From contig CAJYUW010000010.1 of assembly GCA_913778205.1 (NCBI GenBank), positions 1-64,000 of the forward strand: a stretch of 64,000 nt of DNA, in the 5' to 3' direction. The notes under the pieces are model-generated. The model ran no database searches and was not told the DNA's origin. It saw nothing but the letters and a program-made list of their open reading frames with translations. This DNA is from an uncultured Curtobacterium sp. GTDB taxonomy: Bacteria > Actinomycetota > Actinomycetes > Actinomycetales > Microbacteriaceae. The number at the start of each line of letters is the position of its first letter. Position 1 is the first letter of the stretch. The position numbers and the translations under genes were made by a program. This document shows positions 22,482 through 33,395 of this stretch, in pieces.

Positions 22482-23391
22482 TCACCCGAGTGCGTCGAGA
22501 GCGAACGCCAACCCCACGGCACGCTCACTGGCGGCCCAGAGCTGCGCCGCCCCGGTCCGGTCGTACGCGGTCGGTTCGGCGGTCACCCGCGTCGCCGGGC
22601 CGCGGAGCTGCATCCATCCCGACGGCCCCCAGTACTCCCCCGAACGGACACCCGGGGCGACCGCGGCGTGCACGATGGGCTCCGCGCCGAGGTCCTTGCC
22701 CTGCGCGTACAGCCGCTGCGCTGGCCGGGTCCACGCGGGCTCGGCCCGGGACGACGTCACCGGGGGCCGGTCCGGGGCCAGGACGTCGAGCGAGAAGCCC
22801 GGGTGGGCGACCACGCTCGTCACGGAGGACCCGACGTCCGCGAGTCGGCCGGCGAGCTCGAACCCGAAGCGCATCACCGCGAGCTTGCTCCGCGCGTACT
22901 GCCGGTAGCTCGAGTAGTGCGCGGCGCCGAGCGGGTCCGACCGGTCGAGCCGTGCCCAGCGGTGCGCGATCGAGCCGAGGTGCACGACCCTGCCGGACCG
23001 ACGCTCGACGAGCGGCAACAGCCGGGCCGTCAGCGCGAAGTGGCCGAGGTGGTTGGTGCCCATCTGCAACTCGTGCCCCTGCGCGGTGGTGCGCTGCTGC
23101 CGCGATCCGACCACACCGGCGTTGTTCACCAGTGCGTCGATCCCCTCGGGCAAACGCTCCGCGAGCGCGTCGGCCGCTGTCGCGACCGAGTCGAGGTCGG
23201 CGAGGTCGAGCGGGACGTGGTCGACGTCGGCACCCGGGACGACGGACCTGATGCTGGCGAGGGCAGCAGCGGCACGCTCGGGGTCGCGCGCCGCGAGCAC
23301 GACCCGGTGTCCCGCCGCCGCGAGCTGCTCCGACGCCCAGTACCCGAGCCCCGCGGTCGCGCCCGTGACGACGACCGTCCGGCGGCCGGCG

Positions 23392-23402
<11 letters not shown>
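22482..23402 (-). CDS. Short-chain dehydrogenase/reductase of unknown substrate
   Basis: NAD(P)-dependent oxidoreductase of the classical SDR type, 306 residues, similar in layout to the retinol-dehydrogenase/light-dependent reductase branch. Visible motifs are the cofactor loop TGATAGLG (~res 13-20), LVNNAG, the catalytic serine region LGSIAH, and the catalytic YxxxK as YARSK. The ATG overlaps the 3' end of uvrB by 11 bases, so it is cotranscribed with uvrB, but no link with DNA repair is implied by the sequence. The substrate cannot be assigned. Confidence 0.85.
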
Positions 23403-25476
<2,074 letters not shown>

Positions 25477-25483
25477 GCACCCA

Positions 25484-25489
25484 ACGGTA
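25484..25489 (-). promoter_or_regulatory. -10 box of uvrB (leaderless spacing)
   Basis: TACCGT on the minus strand ends seven bases before the uvrB ATG. Confidence 0.45.
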
Positions 25490-25952
25490 GCCGCGACCAC
25501 TGACAACCGAACGGTCCGCGACCTGCGCCACCGCACCGCCCGCCCTGGCCGAGCGCCCGCGCCACCCGAGCCACCCGCGCCACCCGCGCCACCCGCGCCA
25601 CCCGCGCCACCGCAGCATGCCGTTGTCCGCGAGCGCGCTCCGAGCCGGCTGATCAGGCCGCCCCGGACCCGCCGCCCCGTCCAGTTCGGACCTTTCCCCG
25701 TCCCACGCCCCGGAGCGGCACCGTGATCACGACGATCTCGACCGCAGTGCGGGTCGTTCCCGCTCGAGCAGGAGAAGACCCGTCCGAACGTCCCGGTGGT
25801 CGAGGCCGCGCAAGCGGGGGACGTCCAGCAGCGGGCACGTTCCTGGGCGACGGTGCGCGCCTGTGCGGCCGTGCACTGTCCGGCGAGGACGTCCTGCCCC
25901 GGCGACCGTCGCGATCAGCAGGACGGACGCGGCGAGCAGCAGACCCGGTGCG
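25490..25952. other. coaE-uvrB gap with a 9-bp tandem repeat and a possible decayed gene
   Basis: Five to six CCACCCGCG units run at 25562-25612 with a 9-base period. Further on, the minus strand just past the coaE stop reads [17 protein letters not shown] in one frame, and about 200 bases later reads [20 protein letters not shown] in another, ending with a stop at ~25653. A short hydrophobic N-segment plus such a C-terminus resembles small TadE-like exported proteins, but it needs frameshifts and has no start codon. At best it is a decayed remnant; it may also be chance. Confidence 0.3.
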
Positions 25953-26564
25953 TCACCGCGCCGGCCCGGTCAGTCGCGCCCAGACGTCGTCGGCCGACCG
26001 GATCGTGTCCGCGAGCGTGCCCGTGGCGTCGACGACGTGGTCGGCGAGGGCAAGTCGCTCGGCGTCGGACGCCTGCGCGGCGACCCGGCGTTCGGCGTCC
26101 GCACGGTCCATGCTACGGTGCTCGACGAGCCGTTCCACACGCTGCGCCGCCGGGGCGTCGACCACCACGACCGCGTCGAACCGGATCGGCCGCGATCCGG
26201 CGGCCTCGGCGAGCAGCGGGACGTCGTACACGACGACCGCGTCGGGGTCGTCGGCCTCCGCTGCGTCGAACGCCAGCTGCGCGAGTCGCCAGACCTCCGG
26301 GTGGGTGATGCCCTCGAGCGCCGTGCGGGCCTCCGGGTCGGCGAACACGATCGCACCGAGCGCCGGCCGGTCGAGCGAGCCGTCGGGAGCGATCACCGAC
26401 GGGCCGAACCGCTCGGCGACCTGTGCCAGCCCGGGGCTGCCGGGAGCGACCGCCTGCCGCGCGAGACGGTCGGCGTCGACCACGACGGCCCCGTGTCCGG
26501 CCCACCGAGCCGAGACCGTCGACTTGCCTGCGGCGATGCCCCCCGTGAGTCCGATGATGCGCAC
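25953..26564 (-). CDS. coaE: Dephospho-CoA kinase
   Basis: Last step of coenzyme A synthesis: phosphorylates the ribose 3'-OH of dephospho-CoA. The 203-residue protein has the P-loop IGLTGGIAAGKSTVSAR at its N-terminus, DADRLARQAV (substrate-binding), ITHPEVWRLA and VVYDVPLLAEA, all typical. The GTG at 26564 gives the family N-terminus; seven bases before it lies a TAGCCT -10, a leaderless pattern. A frame open much further upstream runs inside rpsA and is a shadow. Confidence 0.95.
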   Translation of the reverse strand: MRIIGLTGGIAAGKSTVSARWAGHGAVVVDADRLARQAVAPGSPGLAQVAERFGPSVIAPDGSLDRPALGAIVFADPEARTALEGITHPEVWRLAQLAFDAAEADDPDAVVVYDVPLLAEAAGSRPIRFDAVVVVDAPAAQRVERLVEHRSMDRADAERRVAAQASDAERLALADHVVDATGTLADTIRSADDVWARLTGPAR

Positions 26565-26571
26565 GGCACCC

Positions 26572-26577
26572 AGGCTA
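26572..26577 (-). promoter_or_regulatory. -10 box of coaE (leaderless spacing)
   Basis: TAGCCT on the minus strand ends seven bases before the coaE GTG. Confidence 0.45.
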
Positions 26578-26599
26578 TCGGGATCGACCCCGCAGAACG

Positions 26600-26644
26600 C
26601 CGGAAGCCCGGCACCCCTCTGCTGAGGGAGTGCCGGGCTTCCGG
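26600..26644 (-). terminator. rpsA terminator
   Basis: A perfect 15-bp stem (26600-26614 with 26630-26644), extended inside by CCCCT/AGGGA-type pairs, starts 17 bases past the rpsA stop. Confidence 0.75.
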
Positions 26645-26661
26645 TCGCGGATGCGACTCGA

Positions 26662-28125
26662 TCAGTTGCTCGAGCTGAGCTTCTCGCGGAGCGCCGCGAG
26701 CGAGGCGTCGTCGGCGAGGGTGCCCGCACCGTTCGACTCGCCCGAGAACGAGGAGGACGACGAAGCGCTGGCCGGGAGGTCGAAGCCACCCTGCGCCTCC
26801 TCGGCAATGGTCTTCGCGACCTGCGCCTTGTGGGCCTCCCAGCGCGACTGGGCGGCGGCGTACTGCGCCTCCCACTCGGTGCGCTGGGTGTCGAAGCCCT
26901 CGAGCCACTCGTTCGTCTCCGGGTCGAAGCCGTCCGGGTACTTGTAGTTGCCCTGCTCGTCGTACTCGGTCGGCATGCCGTAGAGCGCCGGGTCGAACTC
27001 GGTGCCCTCCGGGTCCACGCCGTCGTTCGCCTGCTTGAGGCTGAGCGAGATGCGGCGACGGTCGAGGTCGATGTCGATGATCTTGACGAAGACCTCGTCG
27101 CCGACCGACACGACCTGCTCGGCGAGCTCGACGTGCTTGTTCGACAGCTCCGAGATGTGCACGAGGCCCTCGATGCCGTCGGCCACGCGGACGAACGCAC
27201 CGAACGGCACGAGCTTCGTGACCTTGCCCGGCGCGATCTGACCGATCGCGTGGGTGCGGGCGAAGACCTGCCACGGGTCTTCCTGCGTCGCCTTGAGCGA
27301 CAGCGAGACGCGCTCGCGGTCCAGGTCGACCTCGAGGATCTCGACGGTGACCTCCTGGCCGACCTCGACGACCTCGCTGGCGTGCTCGATGTGCTTCCAG
27401 CTGAGCTCCGAGACGTGGACGAGACCGTCGACGCCGCCGAGGTCCACGAACGCACCGAAGTTGACGATCGAGGAGACGACGCCCTTGCGGACCTGGCCCT
27501 TGTGGAGGTTGTTGAGGAACGTGGTGCGCGACTCGGACTGCGTCTGCTCGAGCAGGGCGCGGCGCGAGAGGACCACGTTGTTGCGGTTCTTGTCGAGCTC
27601 GAGGATCTTCGCCTCGAGCTCCTGACCGAGGTACGGCGTGAGGTCGCGGACACGGCGGAGCTCGATCAGCGAGGCCGGGAGGAAGCCGCGGAGGCCGATG
27701 TCGACGATCAGGCCGCCCTTGACGACCTCGATGACCGTGCCGGTCACGACGCCGTCGGACTCCTTGATCTTCTCGACGTCGCCCCAGGCGCGCTCGTACT
27801 GCGCCCGCTTCTTCGACAGGATCAGGCGGCCTTCCTTGTCCTCCTTCTGGAGGACGAGGGCCTCGACCTCGTCACCGACCTCGACGACCTCGTTGGGGTC
27901 GACGTCGTGCTTGATCGAGAGCTCGCGCGAGGGGATGACACCCTCGGTCTTGTAACCGACGTCGAGGAGGACCTCGTCGCGGTCGATCTTCACGACGGTG
28001 CCGGAGATGAGGTCTCCGTCGTTGAAGAACTTCAGGGTCTTCTCGACCTCGGCCAGGAAGTCATCAGCCGAGCCGATGTCGTTGATGGCGACCTGCTTGG
28101 GAGCCTTGGTCGTGGTGGTTGTCAT
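26662..28125 (-). CDS. rpsA: 30S ribosomal protein S1
   Basis: mRNA-binding ribosomal protein. The 487-residue protein has four S1 RNA-binding repeats; repeats 3 and 4 carry IVNFGAFVDLGGVDGLVHVSE-like and LVPFGAFVRVADGIEGLVHI segments. A C-terminal ~110-residue acidic, aromatic-rich extension (YDEQGNYKYPDGFDPE) ends in a serine run, as in other actinobacterial S1 proteins, which have four rather than six repeats. ATG 28125 starts a threonine run. It has its own promoter ~125 bases upstream and a long leader. Confidence 0.96.
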   Translation of the reverse strand: MTTTTTKAPKQVAINDIGSADDFLAEVEKTLKFFNDGDLISGTVVKIDRDEVLLDVGYKTEGVIPSRELSIKHDVDPNEVVEVGDEVEALVLQKEDKEGRLILSKKRAQYERAWGDVEKIKESDGVVTGTVIEVVKGGLIVDIGLRGFLPASLIELRRVRDLTPYLGQELEAKILELDKNRNNVVLSRRALLEQTQSESRTTFLNNLHKGQVRKGVVSSIVNFGAFVDLGGVDGLVHVSELSWKHIEHASEVVEVGQEVTVEILEVDLDRERVSLSLKATQEDPWQVFARTHAIGQIAPGKVTKLVPFGAFVRVADGIEGLVHISELSNKHVELAEQVVSVGDEVFVKIIDIDLDRRRISLSLKQANDGVDPEGTEFDPALYGMPTEYDEQGNYKYPDGFDPETNEWLEGFDTQRTEWEAQYAAAQSRWEAHKAQVAKTIAEEAQGGFDLPASASSSSSFSGESNGAGTLADDASLAALREKLSSSN

Positions 28126-28279
28126 GTAGAGATTGCTCCGAACGGACATGAGTCGGGCTGCACGGCGAGGGAGCGACCCTCCGGTCCGCACTCCAGGTGG
28201 AGGCGAGCCGAGCAGCGAGGTGGTGTGTTGGCGCGGATTGCGCCGCACAAGTCTAACCGCAGCGGAGGAGCCCCCACAA
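28126..28279 (-). promoter_or_regulatory. rpsA promoter and ~118-base leader
   Basis: On the minus strand TTGTGG (28279-28274), an 18-base spacer and TAGACT (28255-28250) form the best -35/-10 pair in the window. Transcription would begin near 28243, leaving a GC-rich leader of ~118 bases with a GAGGG/CCCTC hairpin; such leaders of r-protein genes are often control sites, which is inference here. Confidence 0.6.
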
Positions 28280-28311
28280 CCGGGCGTGTCGCCGTGCGAC
28301 GCGACCACGTC

Positions 28312-28355
28312 CGGACGGGAGGCGCGGTGCGGGCCCGCACCGTGCCTCCCGTCCG
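28312..28355. repeat. Dispersed palindrome copy after the DUF885 gene
   Basis: Arms of 22 bases (CGGACGGGAGGCGCGGTGCG type) meet at GGGCCC with one mismatch. It begins 26 bases past the DUF885 stop on the minus strand. Confidence 0.78.
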
Positions 28356-28381
28356 ACCGGTCGTCGCGACGCGCCGAGGCG

Positions 28382-30061
28382 TCAGCCGACCAGCGCGGAA
28401 CGCAGGGTGTCGAGTCCGATGCTGCCGAGCGCGAGCGCGCGGTGGTGGAAGGACTTGAGGTCGAACGCGGCGCCCTCGCGCGCCGCGACCTCGTCGCGGA
28501 TGGACTCCCACACGCGCTGCCCGACCTTGTACGACGGCGCCTGACCCGGCCAGCCGAAGTACCGGGCGACCTCGAACCGCACGAACTCCGGCGCCATGTT
28601 GACGTTCTGCCCCATGAAGTCGAGCGCGTACTCCCACGTCCAGGCGCCCCCGTCCGGGTTCGTCTTCTGCAGGTGGACGCCGATGTCGAGCACCACGCGG
28701 GCCGCCCGCATCCGCTGGCCGTCGAGCATGCCGAGGCGGTCGCCGTCGTCGTCGAGGAAGCCGAGCTGCTCCATGAGGCGCTCGGCGTACAGCGCCCAGC
28801 CCTCGACGTGCCCGGACGACCCGGCGAGCTGACGGCGCCACGTGTTCAGCTCGCCGCGGTTGTAGACGCCCTGGCTGATCTGGAGGTGGTGGCCGGGGAC
28901 GCCTTCGTGGTAGACCGTCGTCTTCTCGCGCCAGGTGCCGAACTCGGTCACGCCCTGCGGCACCGACCACCACATCCGGCCGGCTCGCGAGAAGTCGTCG
29001 GAGGGGCCGGTGTAGTAGATCCCGCCCTCCTGCGTCGGGGCGATCCGGCACTCGAGACGCTTGATCGGGCCCGGGATGTCGAAGTACTTGCCGTCCATCG
29101 CACGGATCGACTCGTCGCTCGTCTCCTGCATCCACCGCTGCAGGGCGTCGGTGCCGTGCAGGATGCGTGCCGGGTCCTGGTCCAGGACCTCGATGGCGCG
29201 GGCGACGCTCGCGCCCGACTCGATGCGGTCGGCGATGCGCTCCTGCTCCTCGCGCATCCGGGCCAGCTCCTCGATGCCCCACGCGTAGGTCTCGTCGAGG
29301 TCGACCACGGCGCCGAGGAACCGTCGGGAGTGCAGCTCGTAGTCCTCGCGACCGACGGCGTCGACCGGGGTGGCGAGCGGCAGCAGCTCGTGCTCGAGGA
29401 ACTGCCCGAACGAGCGGTAGGCGGCAGCCGCGACGGTGGCCCCGTGCCGCAGGTCCTCGCGCAACGACTCCGGCACGGCGGCGCCGCCCTCGAGCGCTGC
29501 ACCGTCGGCGAGCTGGCGGAAGAGGCCGTCCTCGGCTCCCGTGCGGGCGGCCTGTTCGGCGATGAGCGCGACCTGCCGCTTGGCGGGGGTGACGTGCTCG
29601 CGCGTGCCCTCCAGGAGGGTCTCGCGGATGCCCTCGAGCGCGTCGGGCAGGGCCCGGAGCCGGCTCGCGACGTCCTGCCAGTCGGACTCGGTCGCGGTCG
29701 GCATGAGGTCGATGACCTCGCGGACCGACTGGGCGGGGCTCGCGATGACGTTGAGGTCGCGGAGGTGCAGCTTCCGCTCGTACGACTCGACGACGAGGTC
29801 GAGCTCGGCACCGAGGTCGGCCTTCGTCACGCGGTCGACGTCGTCGGTCGCCTCGGCGGCGTCGAGCGCGCGTCGTGCCGCCGCGGCCGCGTCCGCCATC
29901 GCCGTCGCGCCGGCGGGCGAGGTGTCGCCGTACTCCCCCGTGCGTCCCGGCACCCCGATGTAGCTGGCGACGGTCGGGTCGAGGTCGACGAGGGTGGTCA
30001 CCCAGTCCTCGGCGACACGGTCGACGGCGGAGGGCTGGCGGACGGGGCGGTCTTCGGTCAT
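28382..30061 (-). CDS. DUF885 family, predicted zinc peptidase-like protein
   Basis: 559-residue member of the DUF885 family, distantly related to M32-type gluzincin peptidases. The metal motif is YHEGVPGHHLQ (~res 380-390), with a downstream glutamate in HVEGWALYAERL that fits the third ligand. No signal peptide is seen, so a cytosolic peptidase is likely; the substrate is unknown. ATG 30061 is preceded seven bases by TAGGGT, a leaderless promoter. The same frame is open upstream without a stop into polA (see that entry), so in this sequence the protein could also be made as a C-terminal domain of PolA. Confidence 0.88.
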   Translation of the reverse strand: MTEDRPVRQPSAVDRVAEDWVTTLVDLDPTVASYIGVPGRTGEYGDTSPAGATAMADAAAAARRALDAAEATDDVDRVTKADLGAELDLVVESYERKLHLRDLNVIASPAQSVREVIDLMPTATESDWQDVASRLRALPDALEGIRETLLEGTREHVTPAKRQVALIAEQAARTGAEDGLFRQLADGAALEGGAAVPESLREDLRHGATVAAAAYRSFGQFLEHELLPLATPVDAVGREDYELHSRRFLGAVVDLDETYAWGIEELARMREEQERIADRIESGASVARAIEVLDQDPARILHGTDALQRWMQETSDESIRAMDGKYFDIPGPIKRLECRIAPTQEGGIYYTGPSDDFSRAGRMWWSVPQGVTEFGTWREKTTVYHEGVPGHHLQISQGVYNRGELNTWRRQLAGSSGHVEGWALYAERLMEQLGFLDDDGDRLGMLDGQRMRAARVVLDIGVHLQKTNPDGGAWTWEYALDFMGQNVNMAPEFVRFEVARYFGWPGQAPSYKVGQRVWESIRDEVAAREGAAFDLKSFHHRALALGSIGLDTLRSALVG

Positions 30062-32905
30062 GCGTCCGACCCTACCCACGGGTGGGCGCGGGGACGAGGG
30101 AGGCGCGGACGCGCCGCGGGACGGACGGGAGGCACGGCACATGCCGGCACCGTGCCTCCCGTCCGTCCCGTGGTCCGATCGCGGCCGGCGGCGGTCGGTG
30201 CGCCCCGGCCTCCGCCGGGCGGCGCGCCCCGGCCGGCAGTGCGCCGCGGCCTCCCAGTTCGGGCCGACGCCGACCGACACGTCGAGCGGCACGCTCAGCT
30301 CGGCGGCACCGCCCATGCGCGAGCGCAGGATCTCCTCGACGCGGTCCTGCTCGCCGGGGGCGACCTCGAGGATGAGCTCGTCGTGGACCTGCAGCAGCAG
30401 GTGCGACTCGAGGTCGCCGTCGCGCAGGTCCGCCGCCACGCCGAGCATCGCGATCTTCATGATGTCGGCGGCCGAGCCCTGGATCGGCGCGTTCAGCGCG
30501 GCACGCTCGGCGTTCTCCCGCAGGACACGGTTCGGGCTCTTGAGGTCCGGGAAGGGACGACGGCGCCCGAAGATCGTCTCGGTGTAGCCGTCCTCGCGGG
30601 CCTGCTCGACGACGTTGCGGAGGTAGTCCCGGACGGCGCCGAACCGCGCGAAGTACTCGGTCATGAGCGTGCGGGCCTCGGACTGCTCGATGCGGAGCTG
30701 CTTCGACAGCCCGAACGCGCTGAGGCCGTACGCGAGGCCGTACGACATCGCCTTGACCTTCGTGCGCATCTCCGGCGAGACGTCCGCGGGCTCGACGCCG
30801 AACACCCGCGCGCCGACGAAGCGGTGGAGGTCCTCGCCCTCGTTGAACGCCTGGATCAGGCCGGGGTCACCGGAGAGGTGCGCCATGATCCGCATCTCGA
30901 TCTGCGAGTAGTCGGCGGTGATGAGCGTCGTGTAGGGCTCCGCCACCGCGAACGCCGACCGGACCCGGCGGCCGACGGCGGTCTTCACCGGGATGTTCTG
31001 CAGGTTCGGGTCGGTCGAGGAGATGCGGCCCGTGCTGCTGCCGGTCTGCTCGTACCGGGTGTGGATGCGGCCGTCGACGATCGCGGCGTCGAGGGTGTCG
31101 ACGATCTGCCGGAGCTTCGTCGCGTCGCGGTGCTGCAGCAGCAGGCCGAGGAACGGGTGCGGGTGCTGCTCCTGCAGGTCCGCGAGGCTCGCGGCGTCGG
31201 TCGAGAACCCGGTCTTCGTCTTCCGGGTCTTCGGCATCGCGAGCTCGGTGAACAGGACCTCCTGGAGCTGCTTCGGCGACCCGAGGTTCACCTCGTGCCC
31301 GATCTCGGCGAAGGCCTGCTGGGCGAGCTCGGCTGCGCGCTCCCCGAGCTCGTGCGACAGGTTCGTGAGGACGGGCCGGTCGATCGCGACACCCGTGGTC
31401 TCCATACCCGCGAGGACGTGCACGAGCGGCAGCTCGATGTCGTCGAGCACCCGGAGCGAGGACTCGTCGAGCCGGGCCCGGATCGCCGTGTTCACCCGGA
31501 GGACGTACCAGGCGTGCACGCCGACGTTCACCGGGTCGGTCTCGGGCACGAGCTGGTTCGGGTCGGCGGTGGGGAGCTCTTCGCCGAGCTCCTGGTAGAC
31601 GAGGTCGGCGAGGGGCTGCCCCTGCTTGCCCGGCTGCGCGAGCCAGCCGAGGATGCGGGCGTCGCCGGCGAGGCCGTTCACCGTGAAGCCGACCGCGCCG
31701 AGCACCTTGATCGCGGCCTTGGCGTCGTGGAAGTGCTTCGGGGCGTCGGAGGCGAACCACGCGGCGAGCTGCTCGTAGTCCTTCGCGCCGCTGCCGCCCG
31801 GCACCAGCACGGCGTCGTCGTTCGTGGCGATGCCGATCGCGCTGAGGCGGCCGTCGATGACCTCGACCGCGACGCCGAACCCGTTCGCGGCGTCCTTCGC
31901 CTTGCGCTCGAGCCAGTACCCGAGCTCCTCGTCGATGATCGTCGTGACCTTCGGCGGGGTGGGGGCAGCGTCGTCGACGCCGCCCTCGGTCGCTGCGGCC
32001 TCGGACGGCTCACCTGTCCCCGCCACCTTGAACACGCGGTCGAGCAGGGTGCGGAACTGGAGCTTCGCGAAGAGGTCGCGGACGGCCTGCTCGTCGAGGG
32101 GCCGGAGTGCGACGTCCGCCGGCCCGACGGGCAGCTCGACGTCGTTCACGAGCCGGTTGAGCTTCCGGTTGCGGATCGCGCGGTCCTTCTGCTCGCGCAG
32201 GTTGTTCCCGACGACACCCTTGATCTCGTCGGCGTGCTCGAGCACCCCGTCGAGCGAGCCGTAGGCCGTGATCCACTTGACGGCGGTCTTCTCGCCGACC
32301 TTGTCGATGCCGATCAGGTTGTCGCTGGTCTCGCCGACGAGGGCCGCGATGTCCGGGTATTGGTGCGGCTCGATGCCGTAGCGCTCGAAGACCTTGTCGC
32401 GGTCGTACCGGGTGAGCTCGGACACGCCGCGCACCGACGGGTACAGCAGAGTGACGTCGTCGTTCACGAGCTGGATGGAGTCGCGGTCGCCGGACACGAC
32501 GTACACCTGGTACCCCTGCTCGGACCCCTGGCGGGCGAGGGTGGCGAGGATGTCGTCAGCCTCGTAGTCCTCCTTCGTCACCGTGGTGATGCCCATCGCC
32601 TCGAGCGCCTGCTGCAGGAGCGGGATCTGCCCCTTGAACTCGGCCGGGGTCTCGGAGCGGGTGCCCTTGTAGTCCTCGTACTCGCGGGTGCGGAACGAGA
32701 ACCGGGAGATGTCGAACGCGACCGCGAGGTGGGTCGGCTTCTCGCGCTGGAGGAGCATGAGCAGCATCGAGATGAAGCCGTGGATGGCGTTCGTGTGCTG
32801 CCCTTCGCGGTTCACGAAGCTGTCGACCGGCAGCGCGTAGAACGCCCGGAACGCGAGGGAGTGGCCGTCGATGACCATGAGGGTAGGCTTTGCGGAGTCC
32901 GACAC
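28382..32905 (-). CDS. polA: DNA polymerase I, reading in frame into the DUF885 gene (1507 codons)
   Basis: Repair/Okazaki-fragment polymerase. Residues 1-~290 are the 5'-3' exonuclease (VIDGHSLAFRAFYALP; YEADDILATLA; SGDRDSIQLV), followed by a degenerate 3'-5' exonuclease-like domain and the polymerase domain with DYSQIEMRIMAHLSGD (motif A), RTKVKAMSYGLAYGLSAFG (O-helix) and QVHDELILEV (motif C). The normal family end, GPNWEAAAH, is residue 889 (30239). The next codon is TGC rather than a stop, and the frame continues 59 codons, through a palindrome, into the DUF885 protein. GTG 32905 is six bases after TAGGCT. The natural product is probably 30239-32905; a lost stop, a sequencing error or a real fusion are all possible. 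Confidence 0.9.
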   Translation of the reverse strand: MSDSAKPTLMVIDGHSLAFRAFYALPVDSFVNREGQHTNAIHGFISMLLMLLQREKPTHLAVAFDISRFSFRTREYEDYKGTRSETPAEFKGQIPLLQQALEAMGITTVTKEDYEADDILATLARQGSEQGYQVYVVSGDRDSIQLVNDDVTLLYPSVRGVSELTRYDRDKVFERYGIEPHQYPDIAALVGETSDNLIGIDKVGEKTAVKWITAYGSLDGVLEHADEIKGVVGNNLREQKDRAIRNRKLNRLVNDVELPVGPADVALRPLDEQAVRDLFAKLQFRTLLDRVFKVAGTGEPSEAAATEGGVDDAAPTPPKVTTIIDEELGYWLERKAKDAANGFGVAVEVIDGRLSAIGIATNDDAVLVPGGSGAKDYEQLAAWFASDAPKHFHDAKAAIKVLGAVGFTVNGLAGDARILGWLAQPGKQGQPLADLVYQELGEELPTADPNQLVPETDPVNVGVHAWYVLRVNTAIRARLDESSLRVLDDIELPLVHVLAGMETTGVAIDRPVLTNLSHELGERAAELAQQAFAEIGHEVNLGSPKQLQEVLFTELAMPKTRKTKTGFSTDAASLADLQEQHPHPFLGLLLQHRDATKLRQIVDTLDAAIVDGRIHTRYEQTGSSTGRISSTDPNLQNIPVKTAVGRRVRSAFAVAEPYTTLITADYSQIEMRIMAHLSGDPGLIQAFNEGEDLHRFVGARVFGVEPADVSPEMRTKVKAMSYGLAYGLSAFGLSKQLRIEQSEARTLMTEYFARFGAVRDYLRNVVEQAREDGYTETIFGRRRPFPDLKSPNRVLRENAERAALNAPIQGSAADIMKIAMLGVAADLRDGDLESHLLLQVHDELILEVAPGEQDRVEEILRSRMGGAAELSVPLDVSVGVGPNWEAAAHCRPGRAARRRPGRTDRRRPRSDHGTDGRHGAGMCRASRPSRGASAPPSSPRPPVGRVGRMTEDRPVRQPSAVDRVAEDWVTTLVDLDPTVASYIGVPGRTGEYGDTSPAGATAMADAAAAARRALDAAEATDDVDRVTKADLGAELDLVVESYERKLHLRDLNVIASPAQSVREVIDLMPTATESDWQDVASRLRALPDALEGIRETLLEGTREHVTPAKRQVALIAEQAARTGAEDGLFRQLADGAALEGGAAVPESLREDLRHGATVAAAAYRSFGQFLEHELLPLATPVDAVGREDYELHSRRFLGAVVDLDETYAWGIEELARMREEQERIADRIESGASVARAIEVLDQDPARILHGTDALQRWMQETSDESIRAMDGKYFDIPGPIKRLECRIAPTQEGGIYYTGPSDDFSRAGRMWWSVPQGVTEFGTWREKTTVYHEGVPGHHLQISQGVYNRGELNTWRRQLAGSSGHVEGWALYAERLMEQLGFLDDDGDRLGMLDGQRMRAARVVLDIGVHLQKTNPDGGAWTWEYALDFMGQNVNMAPEFVRFEVARYFGWPGQAPSYKVGQRVWESIRDEVAAREGAAFDLKSFHHRALALGSIGLDTLRSALVG
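30069..30074 (-). promoter_or_regulatory. -10 box of the DUF885 gene (leaderless spacing)
   Basis: TAGGGT on the minus strand ends seven bases before ATG 30061, supporting independent expression despite the open frame from polA. Confidence 0.5.
30118..30169. repeat. Dispersed palindrome copy at the 3' end of polA
   Basis: Perfect 20-bp arms (30118-30137 with 30150-30169) around a 12-base loop. It lies ~66 bases past the expected end of polA and is read as protein in the open polA frame. Confidence 0.8.
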
Positions 32906-32911
32906 CCGGAC

Positions 32912-32917
32912 AGCCTA
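32912..32917 (-). promoter_or_regulatory. -10 box of polA (leaderless spacing)
   Basis: TAGGCT on the minus strand ends six bases before the polA GTG. It sits in the 43-base gap to the divergent thioesterase gene. Confidence 0.5.
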
Positions 32918-32948
32918 CCGACGCCATCCGACACGGGAGTCAGCGCGC

Positions 32949-33374
32949 GTGACCGACGAAGCGACCACCACGACCGCGGTCGACGACCGTCTCGCCGAAC
33001 GCGGCATGGGCGAGCTCGCCGAGAAGATGGGCATGGTCATCACCGAGCTCACCGCCGAGCGCGCGGTCGGGACGATCCCCGTCGAGGGGAACCGCCAGCC
33101 GGTCGGCCTCCTGCACGGCGGCGCCTACGTCGTGCTCGCCGAGAGCCTCGGGTCGATGGCCGCCAACGTCCACGCGGGGCCCGGCCGCTACGCCGTCGGC
33201 ATCGAGCTGAACGCCTCGCACTCGCGGAGCGCCACGAGCGGCACGGTCACCGGCACCTGCACCGCGATCCACCTCGGCAACACGCTCACCACGCACGAGA
33301 TCGTCCTCACCGACGACCAGGGGCGGCGCTGCTCGACGGTGCGCATCACGAACATGATCCGCGACGTCCGCTGA
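32949..33374 (+). CDS. PaaI/hotdog-fold thioesterase
   Basis: Predicted acyl-CoA thioesterase of 141 residues with the hotdog fold. The motif GLLHGGAYVVLAESLGSMAA (~res 57-76) has the HGG loop and the acidic residue on the following helix that serve catalysis in the PaaI/MenI branch; HSRSATSGTVTG and CSTVRITNMIR complete the sheet. The GTG at 32949 gives the expected length; a longer frame starts upstream over the polA promoter and is not supported. It is divergent from polA, an arrangement also seen in mycobacteria. The substrate is unknown. Confidence 0.88.
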   Translation: MTDEATTTTAVDDRLAERGMGELAEKMGMVITELTAERAVGTIPVEGNRQPVGLLHGGAYVVLAESLGSMAANVHAGPGRYAVGIELNASHSRSATSGTVTGTCTAIHLGNTLTTHEIVLTDDQGRRCSTVRITNMIRDVR

Positions 33375-33395
33375 CGCGTCGGACGCACGGCGCGC

